NCBI GenBank assembly: GCA_964353225.1
Contig: CAYGVA010000269.1
Coordinates: 1-5,205 of the forward strand
Direction: 5' to 3'
Source of the DNA: PCC-6406 sp964353225
Lineage (GTDB): Bacteria > Cyanobacteriota > Cyanobacteriia > Phormidesmidales > Phormidesmidaceae
DNA length: 5,205 bases
Shown here: positions 1 through 4,993 of the stretch, piece after piece
Position numbering within the stretch: the first letter of the stretch is position 1
Layout: each line of letters opens with the position of its first letter
Notes under the pieces: generated by a model
What the model saw: the letters and a program-made list of their open reading frames with translations, nothing else
Database searches by the model: none
What the model was told of the DNA's origin: nothing
Program-made: the position numbers and the translations under genes

Positions 1-84
1 AACGATCGCTTCGTCGAGATTTCGTTGCAGCCGTTCAACATGGCCGCGATGTTTGCCATGGCAGCTTTTTTCTCTACTAAATGA
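1..84 (+). CDS. C-terminal end of an unidentified protein (partial)
   Basis: Frame 1 is open from the window edge to a TGA at 82-84 and gives 27 residues, including PFNMAAMFAMAAFF near the end. The tail is hydrophobic and alanine/methionine rich. I do not recognise the family. It runs in the same direction as the amidohydrolase, 108 bp upstream, so the two could share a transcript. If they do, this gene may belong to the same nitrogen-salvage pathway, but that is inference from position only. The frame is chosen because it is open and ends close to a non-coding spacer; 27 codons is weak evidence. Confidence 0.4.
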   Translation, partial: NDRFVEISLQPFNMAAMFAMAAFFSTK

Positions 85-192
85 ATCACCCCTAGGCGCA
101 GGGGGCGCTAGCATGGGCAATTGCCAATATGAGCGTGGCTAGGGTTTGACCTGAGATCGCGATATTGAGCCGAGTCATGCCATCTGGGTCTT
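85..192 (+). promoter_or_regulatory. Spacer upstream of the amidohydrolase with a 10-bp palindrome
   Basis: This 108-bp spacer holds a perfect palindrome GGCAATTGCC at 116-125 and a small hairpin CCCCT/AGGGG at 89-104 without a T tract. A TTGACC resembling a -35 box lies at 146-151, but I see no convincing -10 box at the right distance. The palindrome could be an operator for a dimeric regulator of the amidohydrolase. No clear Shine-Dalgarno sequence precedes the ATG at 193. Confidence 0.25.
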
Positions 193-1248
193 ATGAACGT
201 CAACGTCTTCAAAATTGCCCAAACCAGCCCCGATGATCTGTCGGGACTCGACCAGCTCATTCAGACCCAGGCCCTAGACCCGACCACCATCGTGGCGATT
301 TTAGGCAAAACTGAGGGCAACGGTTGTGTGAATGACTTCACCCGAGGGTTTGCAACCCAAACGCTGAAGCATTATCTGAGCAACCACATTGGCAAGGCGC
401 AGGCTGAGCAGATCATTTATGTGATGTCCGGTGGCACCGAGGGGGTGCTGAGCCCTCACCTGACCCTGTTTACCCGCCAACCCTCAGCGCCAGATGTGGC
501 CCCCCATTGGGGATTGGTGTTAGGCACGGGCCGCACTCGGGACTTTTTGCCGGTCGAGATCGGCACGTTGGCCATGGTGGATGCGGTGGAGGCAGCCGTG
601 CGGGCCGCGATCGCGGCTGCCGACCTGCACCCCCAAGATGTCCATTTTGTGCAAATCAAATGTCCTTTAATTGCCGCTGCCCGCACTGATTTACAAACGG
701 CGCAGCAGTTGCAAACCCAAGATAGCTACAAATCCATGGCCTATTCGCGGGGTGCATCGGCATTGGGGGTGGCGGTTGCCTTGGGCGAGGTAGATCGCAA
801 CCGGCTGCAAGCCTCAGATGTCTGCAAAAATGCGACGCTCTACTCTTCAGTGGCGTCTACATCGGCGGGCATTGAGCTCCAAAATTGCGAAATTATTGTG
901 CTTGGGAATGCCGCCACCTCGACCAGTGGTTTTGTGATCGGCCATAGCGTCATGGCCCACGCCCTAGATGAGGGGGCAGTGCAGCAGGCGATCGCCCATA
1001 CCCAGCAGCCGTTGGCTCAGATCGTGAATGTGTTTGCCAAAGCTGAAGCAGATCCATCGGGCCGCATTTTGGGGCGCAGGCACACCATGCTGGATGACTC
1101 GGATATTAGCCATACCCGCATGGCCAGATCCGTAGTGGGGGCCGTCGTCGCCGCCGTGGTGCAAGATCCCATGGTGTATGTTTCGGGCGGGGCAGAGCAC
1201 CAGGGTCCGGCTGGGGGGGGACCGGTGGCGGCGATCGCGGCGCTATAG
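193..1248 (+). CDS. Ring-opening amidohydrolase, cyanuric acid hydrolase/barbiturase (AtzD/TrzD) family
   Basis: The 351-residue product matches the length and conserved blocks of the AtzD/TrzD family, which opens cyclic ureide rings: cyanuric acid to carboxybiuret/biuret, or barbiturate to ureidomalonate. Visible blocks are GKTEGNGCVNDFTRG (38-52), MSGGTEGVLSPH (78-89), FVQIKCPL (152-159), YSRGASALG (184-192), SSVASTSAGIEL (218-229), VNVFAKAEADPSG (278-290), GRRHTMLDDSDI (294-305) and YVSGGAEHQGPAGGGP (329-344). The family fold has three related domains, each giving a Ser-Lys pair; here K39/S79, K156 with the serine cluster 222-224, and the third-domain lysine (K283) with S331 are the candidates. 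The Arg residues R51 and R186 fit substrate-binding positions. The ATG at 193 matches where homologues begin (short VFKI strand then SGLDQLI), although no good ribosome site precedes it. The protein is probably cytoplasmic. Sequence alone does not tell me whether cyanuric acid or barbiturate is the substrate. Confidence 0.93.
   Translation: MNVNVFKIAQTSPDDLSGLDQLIQTQALDPTTIVAILGKTEGNGCVNDFTRGFATQTLKHYLSNHIGKAQAEQIIYVMSGGTEGVLSPHLTLFTRQPSAPDVAPHWGLVLGTGRTRDFLPVEIGTLAMVDAVEAAVRAAIAAADLHPQDVHFVQIKCPLIAAARTDLQTAQQLQTQDSYKSMAYSRGASALGVAVALGEVDRNRLQASDVCKNATLYSSVASTSAGIELQNCEIIVLGNAATSTSGFVIGHSVMAHALDEGAVQQAIAHTQQPLAQIVNVFAKAEADPSGRILGRRHTMLDDSDISHTRMARSVVGAVVAAVVQDPMVYVSGGAEHQGPAGGGPVAAIAAL
607..614. 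repeat. HIP1 octamer GCGATCGC (first of six copies)
   Basis: Perfect GCGATCGC copies start at 607, 988, 1231, 2398, 4304 and 5196. HIP1 is strongly over-represented in most cyanobacterial genomes, and six copies in 5.2 kb is far above chance for an 8-mer. All lie in coding or formerly coding sequence. The copy at 4304 sits within the 12-bp palindrome GGGCGATCGCCC. Confidence 0.9.
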
Positions 1249-1306
1249 CCTTGGCAACGGTTTCGAACAGGGTGATGCATGATTGACGGGAGCACACCGA
1301 ACACGG

Positions 1307-1849
1307 CTAGGACGTGGCACCAATCAGCGTGGCTAAACGGGCCTTGGCAATGGGTAGGCGATCGTGAATCCCAGGGTTATCTAACTCAGACGGCAACTGA
1401 CCGCTCACCTCAATACCCGCCTGGGGCAAACTCACATTCATCATTCGCAACCGATTGGATAGGCAATAGGCCAATCCACGATAGAACTGTCGGCCAAATT
1501 CCATATTTTGCTCGGTCAGTTCCTTGAGCGACGCCCGAGGAATCGCTAATACCACGCTGTCTGTTGCCGCTGTCACCGTGGCCGAAGGCGGGCGCTGATC
1601 GATAAACGACATTTCACCAATCACTTCACCAACGCTCAGGCGAGCCACCTGACGCAGTTGACGGGGCATGTCTGGCGCTGCGATCGTTACGGCGAGACTG
1701 CCCGATAACAGGATGAAAATATTTTCAAGGGGCTTGCCCTCTTGAATGAGTACCTCGCCAGAGCTGATCGTCAGGCGGGTGCCCATCTTGCTGAACCAGT
1801 GCATTGAAGCTTCGGATAGTTCACCCAACAACAACAACGAACTTTGCAT
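1307..1849 (-). CDS. Stand-alone cyclic nucleotide-binding-like domain protein (Crp/cNMP-BD fold, no DNA-binding domain)
   Basis: The 180-residue product carries one cyclic-nucleotide-binding beta-roll. The first strands are at about 24-58 (ISSGEVLIQEG, then IFILLSGSLAVTI), the phosphate-binding cassette at 74-92 (GEVIGEMSFIDQRPPSATV), and the alpha-C region at about 104-135. There is no helix-turn-helix after the roll; the last 45 residues are a Pro/Leu-rich tail of unknown role. In CAP the cassette Arg that binds the cyclic phosphate directly precedes Ser-Ala; here that place is Pro88, so classical cAMP binding is doubtful. The RPPSATV variant is common in bacterial proteins of this fold. 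I chose the ATG at 1849. A TTG three codons upstream (1858) is possible, and neither has a clear ribosome site. The gene converges on the amidohydrolase with a 58-bp gap that shows no obvious terminator, and lies downstream of mscS on the same strand. Likely role: regulatory or sensory, partner unknown. Confidence 0.85.
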   Translation of the reverse strand: MQSSLLLLGELSEASMHWFSKMGTRLTISSGEVLIQEGKPLENIFILLSGSLAVTIAAPDMPRQLRQVARLSVGEVIGEMSFIDQRPPSATVTAATDSVVLAIPRASLKELTEQNMEFGRQFYRGLAYCLSNRLRMMNVSLPQAGIEVSGQLPSELDNPGIHDRLPIAKARLATLIGATS

Positions 1850-1877
1850 CGCATTCAATAATAAATGGTCTTAAACC

Positions 1878-1892
1878 CCAGCATTATGCTGG
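1878..1892. repeat. 15-bp perfect palindrome CCAGCAT-T-ATGCTGG
   Basis: Seven base pairs of perfect inverted repeat surround a single T. On the minus strand it contains the TAA (1884-1886) that ends the upstream 73-codon open frame, and it lies about 30 bp before the ATG of the nucleotide-binding-domain gene. No T tract follows, so a terminator is unlikely. It could be an operator for a dimeric regulator, or an mRNA hairpin. Confidence 0.5.
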
Positions 1893-2105
1893 TTCGAAGC
1901 CCTGCCACGTGACCGAGCCCTCGATCACTTTATGTTGCACATAGGATTTGAGGTCCATGCCGTTATAGCGCATGATACCCGCACTATCTAGGGCAACCAC
2001 CGTTTTGGGGATGTCTCGGTAACTCGCTAGATCAGACCGATTTAGGATTTTGCCGCTGACCTGACAGGGTTGGAATTTAACATCTTCAAGCCCTGCCTTT
2101 TTATT
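1884..2105 (-). pseudogene. Small protein-like open frame without a usable start (probable frameshifted gene)
   Basis: Between a TAG at 2106-2108 and a TAA at 1884-1886 the minus strand is open for 73 codons. It reads like real protein (for example VSGKILNRSDLASYRDIPK, then SAGIMRYNGMDLKSY and GSVTWQGFEPA). No ATG, GTG or TTG lies in its first half; only a GTG (38 codons from the end) or an ATG (29 codons from the end) is in frame. In a neighbouring frame, an ATG at 2083 follows AGGG by 7 nt, a good ribosome site, but that frame stops after 13 codons. Adding one A to the A4 run (2048-2051) would join them into a 66-residue protein. I do not recognise the family. It lies between the MscS gene and the nucleotide-binding-domain gene on the same strand. 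It may instead be an intact gene with a non-standard start, or chance. Confidence 0.45.
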
Positions 2106-2193
2106 CTAACGAATTAGCCCTGGCAACTTTCGATCAGCTCAACCCGAACGATGGGTTCAGACGCTGGTCAATCATCCTGGGCCTAGCGGGGGG

Positions 2194-3912
2194 TTAATGG
2201 GGGGCTTTGAAATCAATGTGGGCGGGAATCTCAATTCCGGCTTCGTCTAGCGCGACCTTGAGTCGTCGTCGATATTCTCGGGCCACATCCCATTGCTTCA
2301 GCGGTTGGGTCTTGATCCACACGCGAATGGTCAGCCCCCGTTCGCCAAAGTCTTCTACCCCCAGCACCTCTGGCTCATCCAGCATGGCTGTACGCCAGCG
2401 ATCGCTCTGTTGCATGGTCTGGCCGGTGGTCTCAATCAGCGCCAGGGTGCGATCGACATCGGCATGGTAGCTGATGGGGATATACACATCCGCTTGGGAC
2501 CAATGGCTGGAATGGTTGGCAATCAGCCCGATTTCGCTGTTGGGAATCGTGACCAAGCGGCCCTCTTCATCTCGAATTTGGGTGATGCGGAGATTGATAT
2601 TTTCCACCAGTCCTCGAATCTCGTGCACCGTAATCACGTCGCCCACAGCATATTGATCTTCCAGGATGATAAAAAAGCCGTTAATGGCATCCTTAATCAG
2701 GCTTTGGGCAGGCAGCGATAGAGCTACACCGATGAGACCCGCCCCGGCCAATAACGGGGCAATATTCACGCCAATGGCAGTCAGGGCCGCCATAAACCCA
2801 ATACCTAACAGAATCAGGGTGACGACGCCCCGGCTCACCCGAGAAATGGTTTGGACCCGCAGTTGGGTGCGGCGGTTGACTTCGGGGGATAGTTCGTAGG
2901 TGTTAACCAACAGGGATGTGAAGCGGTTGATCAGGGCAAAGCTCAGGCGCACCGATACGTATACCCCCAGGGCCACCACCAAAAGACGTAGGGGAATGCG
3001 CAGCCCCGCGATCGTTTGGACCGTAATGATGCGGGTGTAAGGGAAACGGCTAAAGATCACTAACCCCCCCGTCACCCAGACCCCCAACTGCACCAACTGC
3101 GAAAACCGGAGCTGGGCTTCAGTCATATTCCAGCGGCGGCGTTCATCTAGGATCACCGTCAGGGTCTGGGTCTGGGCCTCCAGGGCCTCTCTCAAGATCC
3201 GCTTACCTCGCTGGAGGCGGCTTTCCCAGCGCCGTAACCCCCAGATGGCCCCTAGCAAGATCAAGAGGGTGCCGATCGCTAAGCCCACTTGCCCCAGCAG
3301 ATAGGAGGACTGGTGTTCCCGATAGCTGCGGCGCAACCCGTCTTCAATTTGCTTGGTTAATAGCTCAGCGGTGGTGGGCACATCGACCCCCTTGGGTTCT
3401 GCCTCGAAGAGAGTCACGCCCATGAGGCGACTGGGGGGCAGATCGCCCACCACCACATAAATTTCGGGAGATTGGCTGGGGGTGATGGTTGGGGTATCGG
3501 GGTTAGTTTCTGCGATCCCTGGGGATAACTCTGCTTCGGGTTGCTGAACGGCGGGTTGCTGCACCACCACCGTCAGGTTGGGTGACGCCGCAATCAGGTA
3601 GGCATTTCGAATGGCAATCAGCTCTGCCTCGATCGCCCGAATCCGGGGATACAGATCGGAGGGGGTAGCCGTCACCCGAAACACACAGTGACCATCTAGG
3701 CGCACACATACCGTCCGCACCACCTCCCCCATATTGGCGTTGGGGTGGAGCAGGGGCGGCAAAATCTCTTGGAGGGGCAACCCAAACTGCGCGAAGGCGG
3801 GGGGGCCGCTGAGGCTCATCCACAGCCCGAGACTGAGCCCGATGAGCGGAGCCAGCCACCGTTGTAGGCCACGCCAAACCGGTAAATTGCCAGGGCGGGG
3901 AAGTTGCCCCAT
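2194..3912 (-). CDS. Mechanosensitive ion channel, MscS family, with signal peptide and extended periplasmic N-terminus
   Basis: The 572-residue product is much longer than E. coli MscS (286 aa). Residues 1-41 form a signal peptide: Arg-containing n-region, hydrophobic APLIGLSLGLW core, likely cut after AFA41. A periplasmic region follows (about 42-200), with two cysteines in CVRLDGHC (69-76) that could pair, and a Pro/Gln/Thr-rich linker (118-150). Membrane segments lie at about 204-226, 272-290, 307-328 and 363-384. The pore helix is at about 386-405 (LLAGAGLIGVALSLPAQSL), followed by INGFFIILEDQYAVGDVI (410-427), which is the MscS core and the start of the beta domain. The cytoplasmic vestibule runs to the end. 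Expected role: a stretch-activated inner-membrane channel that relieves turgor on osmotic downshock. I chose the ATG at 3912 over the one at 3975. It has GGAG 10 nt upstream and puts the signal peptide at the N-terminus, whereas the extra 21 codons cross a T8 tract and terminator-like hairpins. The Ala/Gly-rich pore helix and the conserved downstream segment make the family call firm. Confidence 0.92.
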   Translation of the reverse strand: MGQLPRPGNLPVWRGLQRWLAPLIGLSLGLWMSLSGPPAFAQFGLPLQEILPPLLHPNANMGEVVRTVCVRLDGHCVFRVTATPSDLYPRIRAIEAELIAIRNAYLIAASPNLTVVVQQPAVQQPEAELSPGIAETNPDTPTITPSQSPEIYVVVGDLPPSRLMGVTLFEAEPKGVDVPTTAELLTKQIEDGLRRSYREHQSSYLLGQVGLAIGTLLILLGAIWGLRRWESRLQRGKRILREALEAQTQTLTVILDERRRWNMTEAQLRFSQLVQLGVWVTGGLVIFSRFPYTRIITVQTIAGLRIPLRLLVVALGVYVSVRLSFALINRFTSLLVNTYELSPEVNRRTQLRVQTISRVSRGVVTLILLGIGFMAALTAIGVNIAPLLAGAGLIGVALSLPAQSLIKDAINGFFIILEDQYAVGDVITVHEIRGLVENINLRITQIRDEEGRLVTIPNSEIGLIANHSSHWSQADVYIPISYHADVDRTLALIETTGQTMQQSDRWRTAMLDEPEVLGVEDFGERGLTIRVWIKTQPLKQWDVAREYRRRLKVALDEAGIEIPAHIDFKAPH

Positions 3913-3929
3913 AACAGTGATACTCCAGC

Positions 3930-3957
3930 AAAAAAAACAGGGTCGGACTGGCCCTAT
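3930..3957 (-). terminator. Terminator-like hairpin with T8 tract, upstream of mscS
   Basis: Read on the minus strand, AGGG and CCCT (3955-3952 and 3942-3939) pair around a short loop, followed by G and eight T residues (3937-3930). A second hairpin, TGCCC/GGGCA (3982-3978 and 3970-3966), lies just before it. Together they would end transcripts from the mnmH-mntA-hepT side. The stem is short (4 bp plus one pair beyond a mismatch), so strength is uncertain. The T tract ends 17 nt before the mscS start codon, so it may also act as a leader element. Confidence 0.4.
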
Positions 3958-4026
3958 GCCTTGATTGCCCACCATGCGGGCAGACCCAACAGCAGGGCCG
4001 CTATTGTCGCCTAGGCTATTTTGGCA

Positions 4027-4437
4027 CTACTCCGAGCCAGTAGCGGTTGCAGATCCCGATGATGCCATCCAATGCCGCAAATCCCCTTGCAATCGTTCCA
4101 AGCAAGTGGGCAGATCATCCACTAACGGCTCAATGCGATTGCGTCTGAGATGGATGCTGTAGATATTTCTGACGACGTGACGAAAGGAGCAATAATCACT
4201 CAGACGATGCCAATCAGCAGTGTCTGGCACTGAGCCATCAATGGTCTGGGCAATTTGCTTGAAGATGCGTTCAACACCGGTATAAAAACCATGAAGATTC
4301 AGGGCGATCGCCCCCAAGTAGTCTTCATCCCCCGTAGTCCTGAGCTTCTGAAAAATCGTTTAGGTTGTGTGCACCAGCGCCTCTAAGGCTTGGAGTTCCT
4401 GCTGAATCAGGCCAAACAACACCGCTGTATCTGCCAT
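4027..4437 (-). pseudogene. HepT-like HEPN toxin remnant, interrupted by TAA and shortened
   Basis: From an ATG at 4437 to a TAG at 4027-4029 one frame spans 137 codons, broken by a TAA at codon 26 (4360-4362). Both sides belong to one protein: the N-terminal helix LFGLIQQELQALEALV (7-22), then TTGDEDYLGAIALNLHGFYTGVERIF in two overlapping parts (34-48 and 44-59), DGSVPDTADWH (67-77), FRHVVRNIYSIHL (85-97) and a C-terminal helix with RIEPLVDDLPTCLERL (101-116). This is the HepT-like ribonuclease toxin family of HEPN proteins; the RX4-6H-type motif is R90-X5-H96. Homologues, as I know them, carry about 25 more residues between the WHR and the FRH blocks, so an internal in-frame deletion is likely. 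A piece starting from TTG at 4317 could be called as a 96-residue ORF, but it lacks the first helix. Active HepT toxins cleave or process tRNA and are silenced by MntA-catalysed AMPylation; this copy should be inactive. Confidence 0.75.
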
Positions 4438-4696
4438 GGTGATCGAAAGCGCTTCTGGTTTAAGGGAATTGGGAATAAAGCCATCATCAGCGGCGACTAT
4501 CCCTGGCATGGTAAGAGCAACCCCTTGCCGCTGGATCACCGCCTGCAAACTCGCCGGGGCTGATTCAAACTGCATTAAGTCAAAGGTAAAACCCAGATCC
4601 AGCGCGGCTAAGTCATTGACGGCGCGGGTGTAGTGGTCGTCGCTCAGCCCCCAGACCGCCAAGTCTAGGTCCGATTGCGTTCGAAAGCCTTGGGCT

Positions 4697-4704
4697 GTTA
4701 AGAG
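4697..4704. repeat. Target site duplication GTTAAGAG, left copy
   Basis: This direct repeat directly abuts the left inverted repeat of the element at 4705. It is identical to the right copy at 4819-4826. In the antitoxin gene it encodes the Leu-Leu after the catalytic Gly-Ser. Confidence 0.85.
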
Positions 4705-4818
4705 GTAACCGTCCCCTGAGCGGAGTCGTTGGCTTTGCCGCCCCAGGGGGGCTAGGGGACTTTTTCGGGAGATCTGGCTTCGACTCCGCTCAGCCAGCGT
4801 AATGTGTGGGACGGTTAC
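4705..4818. mobile_element. 114-bp MITE with GTAA-type ends, probably IS66-mobilised
   Basis: Perfect 11-bp terminal inverted repeats, GTAACCGTCCC at 4705-4715 and GGGACGGTTAC at 4808-4818, bound a 114-bp element with no coding capacity. An identical 8-bp direct repeat, GTTAAGAG, abuts each end (4697-4704 and 4819-4826) and cannot be extended on either side, which is the mark of a target duplication. IS66-family elements typically begin GTAA and make 8-bp duplications, so an IS66 transposase is the likely mover. It lies inside the antitoxin gene and its removal restores that reading frame. Perfect ends and duplication suggest a fairly recent insertion. Confidence 0.85.
4716..4793. repeat. Inner 13-bp inverted repeat CTGAGCGGAGTCG inside the MITE
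   Basis: CTGAGCGGAGTCG at 4716-4728 is mirrored perfectly by CGACTCCGCTCAG at 4781-4793. The two arms enclose 52 bp that contain a smaller CCCC/GGGG-rich hairpin (around 4741-4760). The left arm touches the terminal repeat directly, while the right arm is 14 bp away from it, so this is a second, nested palindrome and not an extension of the TIR. From memory, the TTCGACTCCGCTCAG-type core resembles dispersed palindromes seen in several bacterial genomes. Confidence 0.8.
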
Positions 4819-4826
4819 GTTAAGAG
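4819..4826. repeat. Target site duplication GTTAAGAG, right copy
   Basis: This copy directly abuts the right inverted repeat ending at 4818 and is identical to the left copy at 4697-4704. The bases beyond each copy differ, so the duplication is exactly 8 bp. Confidence 0.85.
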
Positions 4827-4993
4827 AGACCCAAACACCTTCACCTGATGGATGCTGTATCGAGCCTACAAGTGTTGGGCAAAGCACCGGGCCACTTGCC
4901 AACCCCGTTCGTAATGCGCCTGCTTTTGGGCAGCCCGTTCCAGCAGCATCGGTTTTGAAGGGAGGGGTTGATGGTTAGGTGAATTCATCGACA

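Noticed and set aside
1249..1306. Possible terminator between the convergent genes
   Set aside because: I see only short palindromes (TTCGAA, ATGCAT) and no stem followed by a T or A tract.
1279..1527. Plus-strand 82-residue ORF
   Set aside because: It is antisense to the well-supported nucleotide-binding-domain gene and has no recognisable protein features.
2109..2193. Short open stretches on the minus strand (for example one ending ELIESCQG)
   Set aside because: They are under 20 codons between stops, with no start or context to support a gene. I see no terminator for mscS here either.
2293..2721. 142-residue plus-strand ORF
   Set aside because: It is antisense to the conserved MscS core, which explains the open frame.
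3503..3931. 142-residue minus-strand ORF overlapping the MscS N-terminus
   Set aside because: It is an alternative frame of the mscS signal peptide and periplasmic region, with a Pro/Arg-rich composition typical of GC-rich shadow frames.
3913..3975. mscS start at the upstream ATG (3975)
   Set aside because: It would place 21 residues, part of them encoded by a T8 tract and hairpins, before an otherwise good signal peptide. The ATG at 3912 has GGAG 10 nt upstream.
4027..4317. A separate 96-residue gene starting at TTG 4317
   Set aside because: The same frame continues upstream through protein-like sequence to the TAA at 4360-4362 and beyond it to the toxin's natural start at 4437, so this is the back part of a broken hepT-like gene.
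4360..4902. A 180-residue minus-strand ORF starting from TTG at 4902
   Set aside because: Its first part is read out of frame upstream of the MITE and then through the MITE itself. Only the part below 4704 is true antitoxin frame, so it is a chimera produced by the insertion and not a gene in its own right.
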